From: an uncultured Coriobacteriia bacterium
Lineage (GTDB): Bacteria; Actinomycetota; Coriobacteriia; Coriobacteriales; QAMH01
Direction: 5' to 3'
NCBI GenBank assembly: GCA_959608885.1
Contig: CAUHSG010000006.1
Span: forward strand, 30,363 to 94,362
DNA length: 64,000 nt
The position numbers and the translations under genes are program-made. Shown here piece by piece: positions 43,102 to 50,762 of this stretch; the first letter of the stretch is position 1, and every line of letters begins with the position of its first letter. The notes beneath the pieces were generated by a model. The model saw only the letters and a list, made by a program, of their open reading frames with translations, was not told the origin of the DNA and did not search any database.

Positions 43102-43110
43102 GCGTCTTGC

Positions 43111-43575
43111 CTAACTTTGCACGATGGTCTTTTCGCCACATGAGGGGCACTTCACGGCAATCTTGCCCTTGCCAGCTGGCACGCGCATCTGCTGCCCGCA
43201 AAACGAGCAACTCAGGTACTTGTAGCCAGTATCGTCCTTGGTCTTGTCCTTCGACGAGATGTCCTTGGCCGAGGCGCTCTTGCGCTCGGCGCGTCGCCTG
43301 CGTCGGCGCAGGAAGGCCTCGTTCTCGGCACGCCGGGCATCTGCGTTTCGTGACAGCACGCGAAAGATCATGAACACGAGCAGGATGAGGCCGATCCAGT
43401 TGAGGATGGTCGAGAGCCACGCGATCCACAGCATGCGCAGCATGTTCGCGAGCACGCCACAGAGAATCGAAAAGATCCACATGACGACCACGCCGACGCT
43501 CAGAGCCTGGCCAAGCTGATCGAAGCCGTATCGACCCTGCATGAAGTTATAGAGCCATGCGCTGATTCTGTTCAT
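43111..43575 (-). CDS. Two-helix membrane protein with C-terminal zinc ribbon
   Basis: 154 residues. Two transmembrane helices (about 25-45 and 52-74) are followed by a basic linker (RRRRRRAERKSASAK) and a C-terminal ribbon CSFCGQQMRVPAGKGKIAVKCPSC. This is the Hsp33/rubredoxin-like small ribbon often seen in proteins that touch RNA or ribosomes. It starts 3 bp after the acpP stop. The function is unknown. Confidence 0.82.
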   Translation of the reverse strand: MNRISAWLYNFMQGRYGFDQLGQALSVGVVVMWIFSILCGVLANMLRMLWIAWLSTILNWIGLILLVFMIFRVLSRNADARRAENEAFLRRRRRRAERKSASAKDISSKDKTKDDTGYKYLSCSFCGQQMRVPAGKGKIAVKCPSCGEKTIVQS

Positions 43576-43578
43576 GAA

Positions 43579-43800
43579 TTACTTGAGCGAATCGATATGC
43601 TCGACAATGTCTCCGATAGTCTCGAGGCCCTCGGGCTCACCGAAGTCGATGCCCTCGGCATCTTCGATGTCGCAGATGAGCTCGACGAGGTCGAGCGAGT
43701 CGATGTCGATGGACTCAAGCGTAGTGTCTTCCTCGATCTGCTCTGGCTCGATGGAAAGATTGTCTTCGAGAATCTGCCTGATGGTATCAATGGTAGCCAT
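43579..43800 (-). CDS. acpP: Acyl carrier protein
   Basis: 73 residues, four helices, very acidic. The phosphopantetheine serine is in DIDSLDLVEL. It carries acyl chains in fatty acid synthesis. ATG 43800 follows AAAGGAG. It is the first gene of a small operon with the two membrane proteins. No fatty-acid synthase genes are near, so it may serve a special acylation instead. Confidence 0.9.
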   Translation of the reverse strand: MATIDTIRQILEDNLSIEPEQIEEDTTLESIDIDSLDLVELICDIEDAEGIDFGEPEGLETIGDIVEHIDSLK

Positions 43801-43861
43801 GATGCTCCTTTCGTCATGAGGGAATATAACGAAACCCAACGCCTCTGGCAACGGGTGCAAC

Positions 43862-43892
43862 GAGACAGATGACACCGGGGTGATTTTGTCTC
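43862..43892. repeat. GAGACA/TGTCTC palindrome after truA
   Basis: GAGACA (43862-43867) pairs with TGTCTC (43887-43892) and CACC pairs with GGTG inside. It is 5 bp past the truA stop. Without a T-run it is not a clear intrinsic terminator. It belongs with the other GNGACA/TGTCNC palindromes of the window. Confidence 0.5.
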
Positions 43893-43897
43893 ATTTG

Positions 43898-44674
43898 CTA
43901 TTCATAGCTGACGTGCCAAAAGGTGAGGCCGCAGGCGGGGGCGGTCTCGCCCGCAGTGTTGCGATCACATGCCGCCAACACCTCGGCGATCCAGTCGGGG
44001 TTGCGATGCCCTGCACCCACCTGCACGAGCGTGCCGACAATCGTGCGAACCATCGAATGCAAGAAGGCGTTGCCGATGACCTTTATCATGAGGCATTCCT
44101 CACCCATCTGTTCCTCGACCTCGATAGATATCTCGTTCACGCAACGCATCGTCGTCTTGCCCTCGGCACTTGCCGCCTTGCAAAAGGACTTGAAGTCGTG
44201 TTCGCCGATGAGATGCGTCGCACCCATGCGCATCGCCTCGATATCGAGCGAGCCCTTACGCCACCAGGCATAGCTACGCAGGAATAACGGCGGCACCGAT
44301 CCCGTCACGATGCGATACCGATACTCGCGACTCTTGGCATCAAAGCGAGCAGAAAACGAGGGCACATCAAAACGCACGGACTTAATGGCGATGTCGTCAG
44401 GCGTGAGCGCGTTGAGCGAGATGACAAGGCGCGATGGCGCGATGCCCTCGAGCTCAGTCTCATCGAGCACACATGACACGACCTGCCCGAGCGCGTGCAC
44501 ACCCGCATCCGTGCGGCCAGCGCACACCGTCTCGACGGGACGCCGAAAGTAAGTTGCCAGCGCCCGCTCGAGTTCGCCTTGAATCGTGACAATATGCTCG
44601 TCCTTTTGCTTGGCAAACCCCGCATACGCCGTGCCGTCATAGGCAAGCGCGAGAACAAGTGATTGTTGCTTCAT
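43898..44674 (-). CDS. truA: tRNA pseudouridine(38-40) synthase TruA
   Basis: 258 residues. It modifies U38-U40 of tRNA anticodon stems. It starts LALAYDGTAYAGFAKQ, with the catalytic aspartate in CAGRTDAGVHALGQV and the C-terminal MIKVIGNAFLHSMVRTIVGTLVQVGAG. ATG 44674 follows AAGGAGCC. It closes the ribosomal superoperon, as in many Gram-positive bacteria. Confidence 0.95.
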   Translation of the reverse strand: MKQQSLVLALAYDGTAYAGFAKQKDEHIVTIQGELERALATYFRRPVETVCAGRTDAGVHALGQVVSCVLDETELEGIAPSRLVISLNALTPDDIAIKSVRFDVPSFSARFDAKSREYRYRIVTGSVPPLFLRSYAWWRKGSLDIEAMRMGATHLIGEHDFKSFCKAASAEGKTTMRCVNEISIEVEEQMGEECLMIKVIGNAFLHSMVRTIVGTLVQVGAGHRNPDWIAEVLAACDRNTAGETAPACGLTFWHVSYE

Positions 44675-44715
44675 CAATGGCTCCTTCTGGATGGGCAGAT
44701 GCGGGAGAGGGACAA

Positions 44716-44766
44716 GGGGACAGGTCATTTGCCCCACTATTAAACAGGGCGGAGGTATCGCCGCCC
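44716..44766 (-). repeat. Two hairpins between ecfT and truA
   Basis: GGGCGG (44747-44752) pairs with CCGCCC (44761-44766) right after the ecfT stop, followed on the RNA by TGTTTAAT, so it could be a partial terminator. A second palindrome, GGGGACA...TGCCCC (44716-44735), is of the GTCCC type seen elsewhere. Confidence 0.5.
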
Positions 44767-44768
44767 CC

Positions 44769-45608
44769 TCACAAAAACACGCAGAGCACGACAATCGCCA
44801 AGATGCCGACGACAAGCGTCACAATATCACTCGCGGACATCCTCGTCGTGGTCATGCGCGTACGTCGTCCGCCCGCATAGCAGCGCGCATCCATGGCATC
44901 CGCAAGATCATCAGCACGACGGAACAGACGCACGAAAAGCGGGATGAACACCGGCACCCATGATTTGAGGCGCACGAATACGCTGCCATCATCGAAATTG
45001 GCGCAGCGCGCCTTTTGCGCGAGCTGAATCATCTGCGCCTCACGTGCCGTCGTGGGGATGAAACGCAGGGCAATTGAGACCATCATCGCGATATCGTCGA
45101 CAGGAACGCCAAAGCGCCGCAACGGACCGAAGATGCGCAGCATCGCATCGGTCAGCTCCATCATCGACGAGGTGAAGGTGAGCAACGAGCAAATGAGTAC
45201 GAGCAACACGATGCGAAGGGCGAAGAAGAGGCCCCTCATCAGGCCGTCAAGCGTGATGCCGAAGCTCCCGAAGAGCACCCACTCCTGCGTGAATCCAAGC
45301 GACCCCGCCATGGAAAGTCCCGGTGCCATCTGCGAGCCCAAACTGATGCTGAAGGCATGCACGACAATCGTGAATGCAAGGATGAAGATGATGGGGATGA
45401 GGCCACATGCTGCCTTGGCGACGGGAACCTGTGCCATCATGTAGAGCATCGCCACAAACGCCGTGACGATGAGCAGCCCCGGCCAGCTCTCGACAAAGAA
45501 GACCGCAATAGAGAAAACGCAGGTCAAGATAATCTTGACCTGCGCATTCAAAGCGTGGATGGGACTCGTGCCGGGAATGTAGGTGCCAAAGGCAAGCGCC
45601 TGTGCCAT
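44769..45608 (-). CDS. ecfT: Energy-coupling factor transporter transmembrane protein EcfT
   Basis: 279 residues. There are about 5-6 membrane helices, then the cytoplasmic coupling helices with ARG-type motifs: ALRFIPTTAREAQMIQLAQKARCANF (first motif region) and DDLADAMDARCYAGG (second). EcfT links two ATPases to vitamin-binding S components for uptake of vitamins or metals. The ecfA1/ecfA2 genes that usually sit between rplQ and ecfT are missing: only 26 bp separate ecfT from rplQ. The ATPases must be elsewhere. Confidence 0.92.
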   Translation of the reverse strand: MAQALAFGTYIPGTSPIHALNAQVKIILTCVFSIAVFFVESWPGLLIVTAFVAMLYMMAQVPVAKAACGLIPIIFILAFTIVVHAFSISLGSQMAPGLSMAGSLGFTQEWVLFGSFGITLDGLMRGLFFALRIVLLVLICSLLTFTSSMMELTDAMLRIFGPLRRFGVPVDDIAMMVSIALRFIPTTAREAQMIQLAQKARCANFDDGSVFVRLKSWVPVFIPLFVRLFRRADDLADAMDARCYAGGRRTRMTTTRMSASDIVTLVVGILAIVVLCVFL

Positions 45609-45634
45609 CTTTACCCCCGATACGCACCTGGCCG

Positions 45635-46381
45635 TTACTCAGCCTCGTGCTTCTCCGACTCCTCGACGGCCTCCTCGAAGGCGGCCTCGTCGCCGGCGAC
45701 GGGATCGACGTCGTCGATGAGCTCCTTCTCCTCCTCGGCAACCTCTTCCTTGATCTTCTCGATGTTCTCGGCCTCGGCCTTTGCCACCTCTGCCTCTTGC
45801 TCCTCGAGAACGGCCTCCTCGATGGAAGCCTCGTCTTCGGCCTCCTCGGCCTCGACGGCATCCTCACGAACATCGGTCTCGGCAATGGAGTCGACGCGGT
45901 CTTCCTCGCCCTCGGCAAACTCCTCGATGTCGTCCTTCTTGTCCTCGGGCTTCGTGGCCTTCTTGGCAGCGGACTTCTTGCCCTTGGCGGGCTTGTCATC
46001 GGCCTTGGCCTTCGGGGTCACGGCCTCCTCGACGAGCTCGAGAATCGCCATGGGGGCATTGTCGCCCTTGCGCGGACCAAGCTTGAGGATGCGAGTGTAG
46101 CCGCCATTGCGGTCTGCCCACATGCCCTGCTCGACCTTCTCGAAGACTTCGCGGACGAGCTCCTTGTCGCCCAGGGCGGCGATGGCCAGACGGCGGGAAT
46201 GCAGATCGCCCTTCTTGGCCCAGGTGATGATACGCTCGACGGTACCGCGAACTTCCTTGGCACGCGTGACCGTGGTCTTGATGCGATCGTTGGTGAACAA
46301 CGCGACCGCAAGGTTCTTTTTCATGGCCTTGGTGTGGCTGGCGTCGGTGCCCAGCTTGCGGCCCTTCTTGTAATGCCTCAT
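45635..46381 (-). CDS. rplQ: 50S ribosomal protein L17 with long acidic tail
   Basis: 248 residues; typical L17 is about 120. Residues 1-120 are a normal L17 (MRHYKKGRKLGTDASHTKAM, GDNAPMAILELVEEA). Residues about 121-150 are a Lys/Ala/Pro linker and 151-248 are an almost uninterrupted Glu/Asp/Ala region (IEEAVLEEQEAEVAKAEAEN), probably helical or disordered. The extension would protrude from near the exit tunnel side where L17 sits. Confidence 0.95.
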   Translation of the reverse strand: MRHYKKGRKLGTDASHTKAMKKNLAVALFTNDRIKTTVTRAKEVRGTVERIITWAKKGDLHSRRLAIAALGDKELVREVFEKVEQGMWADRNGGYTRILKLGPRKGDNAPMAILELVEEAVTPKAKADDKPAKGKKSAAKKATKPEDKKDDIEEFAEGEEDRVDSIAETDVREDAVEAEEAEDEASIEEAVLEEQEAEVAKAEAENIEKIKEEVAEEEKELIDDVDPVAGDEAAFEEAVEESEKHEAE

Positions 46382-46396
46382 TGAATCTCCTACGTA

Positions 46397-47338
46397 CTAA
46401 AGCTTCAAGCTGAGGTCCATCGACTGAAGCTTGTCCTTGACTTCTTCGATGGACTTGGCGCCGAAGTTGCGAATGTTGAGCAGGTCGTTCTCGGAATACT
46501 CGACCAGCTGACGCACCGAATGGATGCCGGCACGCTTCAGGCAGTTGTACGAGCGAACCGACAGATCCAGATCCTCGATCTGCTTCTCGAGCTCGGTGTT
46601 CTTGCTCGGACCCTCGGGGGCAAAGATGCTTGCCACCTCGACCTCCTCGCCACTCTCGTCGAGCGACAGGAAGGCCATCATGTGCTGGTTGATGATGTTG
46701 GCGGACTGGCACACGGCCTCGACCGGGCTGATCGCACCATTGGTCTCGACCTCGAGAATGAGCTTGTCGTAGTCGGTACGCTGCGCAACGCGCGTGTCCG
46801 TGACGTCCATGGTGCAACGGCGAATCGGCGAGAACAGCGAATCCACGTGAATGATGCCGATGGGATCTTCCGGGCGCTTGTTGCGCTCGGCAGGTACGTA
46901 GCCGCGGCCAACGCCGATGCGAACCGACATCTCGAGCTGTGCGCCCTCGGAGAGCGTCGCGATGACATGATCGGGGTTGATGAGCTGGAACTCGGTGGGG
47001 ACCTCAAGGTCGGCACCGGTGACCACGCAGGGACCTTGCGCGGAAAGCGTGGCGGTAGCCTCCTCGCCACCGGCGAAGGGAGCGAAGACCAAGCCTTTGA
47101 TATTTAGAACAATGTCGGTCACATCTTCCACGACGCCAGGTGCGGACGTGAACTCGTGCTGCACGCCCTCGATCTTGATGGCGGTGGCCGCAGCGCCGTC
47201 CAGGGAGGACAGCAGGACGCGACGCATGCCGTTACCAAGCGTCTGGCCATAGCCGCGCTCAAGCGGTTCCATGACGAATCGCGCGATATTGTCATCGACT
47301 TGCTCGACGGTGATGTTGGGCTTCATGAACTCAGTCAT
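46397..47338 (-). CDS. rpoA: DNA-directed RNA polymerase alpha subunit
   Basis: 313 residues. The N-terminal assembly domain (FVMEPLERGYGQTLGNGMRRVLLSSL) is followed, through a linker, by the C-terminal promoter-contact domain (LDLSVRSYNCLKRAGIHSVRQLVEYSENDLLNIRNFGAKSI). AGGAGG lies 7 nt before the ATG at 47338. It stands between rpsD and rplQ as is usual. Confidence 0.97.
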   Translation of the reverse strand: MTEFMKPNITVEQVDDNIARFVMEPLERGYGQTLGNGMRRVLLSSLDGAAATAIKIEGVQHEFTSAPGVVEDVTDIVLNIKGLVFAPFAGGEEATATLSAQGPCVVTGADLEVPTEFQLINPDHVIATLSEGAQLEMSVRIGVGRGYVPAERNKRPEDPIGIIHVDSLFSPIRRCTMDVTDTRVAQRTDYDKLILEVETNGAISPVEAVCQSANIINQHMMAFLSLDESGEEVEVASIFAPEGPSKNTELEKQIEDLDLSVRSYNCLKRAGIHSVRQLVEYSENDLLNIRNFGAKSIEEVKDKLQSMDLSLKL

Positions 47339-47383
47339 TAAGTAGCCTCCTCGAGACTCGAACCGGATAGGACAGGGTGAAAA

Positions 47384-47977
47384 TTACTTCGAATAAAGCT
47401 CGACGATGAGCTGTTCCTGGATATCCAGATCGATCTGATCTCGTGTCGGCAGCGAAATAACGTTGCCCTGGAGCTTCTCGATGTCGACCTCGAGCCAGGC
47501 GGGAACCTGGACGCGCTCGTTGGAGATGAGGGCGCTCTTGATCACGAGAAGGTCCTTTGCCGCGGGGGCGATCGCCACGAGATCACCTGCGCTCACGCGG
47601 TACGACGGGATATCGACGCGCTTGCCGTTGACCGTGATGTGGCCATGCGTGACCGTCTGACGAGCCTCCTTGCGCGTGCGCGCAAAGCCCAGGCGGAACA
47701 CGACGTTGTCGAGACGGGACTCGAGAATCCTCATGAGGTTCTCGCCCGTAACGCCCTGCATGCGGCGTGCCTTGTGGAAGTAGCCGCGGAATTGCTTTTC
47801 GAGAACGCCATAGATGAACTTGGCCTTCTGCTTCTCGCGAAGCTGACGACCGTACTCGCTCTCCTGGCGACGGCGCTGCTTGGGCTGCTTCTTGGACTCT
47901 TTGGTATAACCCAGCACGATGGGGTCGATGCCAAGCTGGCGGCAGCGCTTCAGAACCGGGGTCCTGTTAATTGCCAT
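47384..47977 (-). CDS. rpsD: 30S ribosomal protein S4
   Basis: 197 residues. The S4 RNA-binding domain has SRLDNVVFRLGFARTRKEARQTVTHGHITVNGKRV. The N-terminal zinc CxxC motif of the C+ form is absent, so this is the zinc-free type. It nucleates 30S assembly on 16S rRNA. Confidence 0.97.
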   Translation of the reverse strand: MAINRTPVLKRCRQLGIDPIVLGYTKESKKQPKQRRRQESEYGRQLREKQKAKFIYGVLEKQFRGYFHKARRMQGVTGENLMRILESRLDNVVFRLGFARTRKEARQTVTHGHITVNGKRVDIPSYRVSAGDLVAIAPAAKDLLVIKSALISNERVQVPAWLEVDIEKLQGNVISLPTRDQIDLDIQEQLIVELYSK

Positions 47978-47996
47978 GACTTAATACCTTTCTAAG

Positions 47997-48395
47997 CTAG
48001 ACGCGACGACGCTTGACCTGACGGCAACCGTTGTGCGGGATGGGCGTGCAGTCCTGGATGCTCGCAACCTCGAGGCCAGCGGCCTGGAGCGAGCGGATGG
48101 CGGTCTCGCGGCCGGAGCCTGGACCCTTCACGAACACGGAGACCTTCTTGAGGCCGTGCTCCATAGCCATCTTGGCAGCCTTCTCGGCAGCCATCTGCGC
48201 CGCAAACGGCGTGGACTTGCGGGAACCCTTGAATCCAACCGTACCAGCGGACTGCCAGGAAATGACGTTACCGCGGGTGTCGGTGATGGAGACGATTGTG
48301 TTATTGAACGTGCTCTTGATATGAGCCTGACCAACCGTGATGTTCTTACGGTCTGCGCGACGAACGCGGGTCGTGGTTTGCTGCTTCTTAGCCAT
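47997..48395 (-). CDS. rpsK: 30S ribosomal protein S11
   Basis: 132 residues with HIKSTFNNTIVSITDTRGNVISWQSAG at the start and the conserved end CTPIPHNGCRQVKRRRV. It is part of the 30S platform. It lies 13 bp after rpsM and 19 bp before rpsD in transcription order. Confidence 0.97.
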   Translation of the reverse strand: MAKKQQTTTRVRRADRKNITVGQAHIKSTFNNTIVSITDTRGNVISWQSAGTVGFKGSRKSTPFAAQMAAEKAAKMAMEHGLKKVSVFVKGPGSGRETAIRSLQAAGLEVASIQDCTPIPHNGCRQVKRRRV

Positions 48396-48408
48396 GCTGT
48401 CCTCTCAC

Positions 48409-48780
48409 CTAGCCCCTCTTCTTAGCGCCGATCTGGCGACGCGGACCCTTGCGGGTACGAGCGTTGGTGTGAGTGCGCTGACCGCGAACAGGCAGACCGC
48501 GGCGATGGCGCAGGCCACGATAGCAGCCGATCTCCATCAGTCGCTTGATGTTCTGCGAAGTCTCGCGGCGCAGGTCACCCTCGACCGTGTAGTTCGCATC
48601 GATGTTGTCACGCAGCTTGACGACCTCTTCCTCGGTGAGGTCACGCACGCGCGTGTCAGGATTAACGCCGGTCTCCTCGCAAATCTTCTTTGCGCGGGTC
48701 AGACCAATACCGTAGATGTAAGTCAGACCAATCTCCACGCGCTTGTCACGCGGAAGGTCGACACCGAGTATACGAGCCAA
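48409..48780 (-). CDS. rpsM: 30S ribosomal protein S13
   Basis: 123 residues from a TTG at 48780 (ARILGVDLPRDKRVEIGLTY), the only position that gives the family N-terminus; AAGGGGAG lies upstream. The helix-two-turn-helix and basic tail (RGQRTHTNARTRKGPRRQIG) contact the P-site tRNA and 16S head. It is 14 bp downstream of rpmJ. Confidence 0.95.
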   Translation of the reverse strand: MARILGVDLPRDKRVEIGLTYIYGIGLTRAKKICEETGVNPDTRVRDLTEEEVVKLRDNIDANYTVEGDLRRETSQNIKRLMEIGCYRGLRHRRGLPVRGQRTHTNARTRKGPRRQIGAKKRG

Positions 48781-48794
48781 TGTCGCTCCCCTTC

Positions 48795-48908
48795 TTAGCC
48801 TTGGCGCTGCTTGTGGCGCGGATTCTCGCAGATAACGAGCACCTTGCCATGACGCCTGATGATCTTGCACTTATCGCACATCTTTTTTACCGAAGGACGC
48901 ACCTTCAT
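48795..48908 (-). CDS. rpmJ: 50S ribosomal protein L36, zinc form
   Basis: 37 residues (MKVRPSVKKMCDKCKIIRRH begins it). It has the C-x2-C-x12-C-x4-H zinc knuckle (C11, C14, C27, H32), so it is the zinc-binding paralogue type. AAGGTAAGGA precedes the ATG at 48908. A 129-bp spacer separates it from infA. Confidence 0.95.
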   Translation of the reverse strand: MKVRPSVKKMCDKCKIIRRHGKVLVICENPRHKQRQG

Positions 48909-49037
48909 AATGTCCTTACCTTTCCGAAAGTGTTGACACTTCGTTTTATCGTTACGCCCAGCCGCAGGCGGTAATTTTCTTGCTCAGACGACAGGAGCGC
49001 ATGGCACCCTGTCAATTGCGGTATGCCGCAGTACTTA

Positions 49038-49256
49038 CTACTTGTAGCGATAGGTGATCCTACCGCGGTCGAGATCGTACGGTGAAAGCTCCACCGTCAC
49101 CTTGTCACCGGGAAGAATCTTGATGTAATGCATGCGCATCTTGCCCGAGATATGGGCCAGAACCTGATGGCCGTTCTCGAGCTCGACCTTGAACATAGCG
49201 TTGGGAAGCGGTTCGATGACCTTTCCCTCAAGCTCAATAGCATCCTCTTTGCTCAC
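49038..49256 (-). CDS. infA: Translation initiation factor IF-1
   Basis: 72 residues, the standard length, starting at GTG 49256 (VSKEDAIELEGKVIEPLPNA) after GGGAGA. The OB fold continues VELENGHQVLAHISGKMRMHYIKILPGDKVTVELSPYDL. It binds the 30S A site during initiation. An upstream in-frame ATG at 49352 lies inside the end of map and is not used. Confidence 0.96.
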   Translation of the reverse strand: MSKEDAIELEGKVIEPLPNAMFKVELENGHQVLAHISGKMRMHYIKILPGDKVTVELSPYDLDRGRITYRYK

Positions 49257-49303
49257 GAGCGTATCTCTCCCATTTTGAATCTTCACAAACGTAATCAAAC
49301 ATA

Positions 49304-50116
49304 CTACTGCAACAGGCCTTCGGATTCTAGTGAATTTTTCGTGAGATTCCACGGCGTGAGGACAAGCGGTCCGTTATCGGTAATGGCGACCGTACGCTCG
49401 AAATGCACTGCGAGCTTTCCGTCGCAGGTCACGACACTCCAACCATCTTCAGTTGTGCGAACTTCGTGACTACCAGCCGTGAGCATGGGCTCGACGGCGA
49501 TAACCATGCCCCTCTCGAGCAGCACGCCCGTGTGGGGTTTCCCGTAGTTGGGCACGAGTGGTGGCTCGTGCATGTCACGTCCAATGCCATGTCCCGCGTA
49601 GTTACGCACGATGCCAAAGCCAGATCTCTCGGCAACTTGCTGGATGGCGTGCCCGATATCGCCCATTCGGTTACCGACAACGGCCTGAGCGATGCCCGCC
49701 TCAAGGGCACTCTCGCCCGCCTTGAGCAGCATGCGCGTTTGCGGACTGGCGGTGCCCACGACAAAGGTCGCCGCGTTGTCCCCCACCCAACCATCGACGA
49801 TGGCTCCCGTGTCGACCGAAACGATATCGCCCTCTCGCAAGATGACCTTGCGCGAGGGGATGCCATGCACGACCGCCTCGTTAACCGAAGCGCAGATGGT
49901 CGCGGGAAAGCCGCCATAGCCCTTGAATGCAGGACGACCGCCCCCTTCGACGATGACACGCTCGGCGCACGCATCGAGCTCGGCCGTCGAAATACCCGGA
50001 GCAACAAGCAAGCCGACCGCCTCGAGCGCTTGCGCACTCAGGCGGCCGGCCTCTTGCATCGCTTCGATCTTTGCCGGCGACTTGATCTTGACGCCGTCCA
50101 AGCGAAAGAATCCCAT
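49304..50116 (-). CDS. map: Methionine aminopeptidase, type I
   Basis: 270 residues. It removes the initiator methionine. Metal ligands are in SVDTGAIVDGWVGDNAATF (two aspartates), GHGIGRDMHEPP (histidine), MVIAVEPML (glutamate) and the C-terminal HFERTVAIT (glutamate). It sits 4 bp after adk, the usual secY-adk-map-infA order. Confidence 0.96.
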   Translation of the reverse strand: MGFFRLDGVKIKSPAKIEAMQEAGRLSAQALEAVGLLVAPGISTAELDACAERVIVEGGGRPAFKGYGGFPATICASVNEAVVHGIPSRKVILREGDIVSVDTGAIVDGWVGDNAATFVVGTASPQTRMLLKAGESALEAGIAQAVVGNRMGDIGHAIQQVAERSGFGIVRNYAGHGIGRDMHEPPLVPNYGKPHTGVLLERGMVIAVEPMLTAGSHEVRTTEDGWSVVTCDGKLAVHFERTVAITDNGPLVLTPWNLTKNSLESEGLLQ

Positions 50117-50120
50117 GCGT

Positions 50121-50747
50121 TTACTTGCCGATGGCCTTCTTCAACTCGGCGAACACCTCGTCGGGAGACTGACCGCCATCGAGCTCGATGAGAATGCCGT
50201 TGCCACGGTAGTAGTCAATGAGCGGGCTCGTCGACTTCTCGTAGACGGCAAGACGATTGCGCACCGTCTCCTCGTTGTCGTCGGCACGCTGGTACATCTC
50301 GCCACCGCATTTGGGACAGACGGAACCCGTCTCGACCGAGCCAGGATATCCGCACTCGTGGCACACGCGGCGCTGCGACATACGGGCAACGAGTGCCTCA
50401 GGATCGACCTCGAGAGCGATCGCATAATCGAGCTTGGTGCCCAGATTGGAGAGCACGCCATCGAGAGCAACGGCCTGAGCCGGCGTGCGCGGAAAGCCGT
50501 CGAGCAGGAAGGAGGCATCGGGGCCGCCCTTGAGCTTCTCCTCGACCAGGCCGATAACGACCTCGTCAGGTACGAGCTCGCCGGCATCCATGTAGGACTT
50601 CGCCTTGAGGCCGAGCTCGGTGCCCTCCTTGACGGCCGCACGGAGCAAGTCGCCCGTGGAGAGATGCGTGAAGCCGAACTCATCGACAAGACGCGCGGAC
50701 TGGGTTCCCTTGCCGGCGCCGGGGGCGCCCAGGAGTACGATATTCAT
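50121..50747 (-). CDS. adk: Adenylate kinase, zinc-lid type
   Basis: 208 residues. P-loop LGAPGAGKGTQS, the AMP-binding TGDLLRAAVKEGTELGLKAK, and FLLDGFPRT are clear. The lid has a Cys4 zinc site (CHECGYPGSVETGSVCPKC), typical of Gram-positive enzymes. It balances ATP, ADP and AMP. It is 15 bp downstream of secY. Confidence 0.97.
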   Translation of the reverse strand: MNIVLLGAPGAGKGTQSARLVDEFGFTHLSTGDLLRAAVKEGTELGLKAKSYMDAGELVPDEVVIGLVEEKLKGGPDASFLLDGFPRTPAQAVALDGVLSNLGTKLDYAIALEVDPEALVARMSQRRVCHECGYPGSVETGSVCPKCGGEMYQRADDNEETVRNRLAVYEKSTSPLIDYYRGNGILIELDGGQSPDEVFAELKKAIGK

Positions 50748-50762
50748 TGAAATCTCCTCAGT

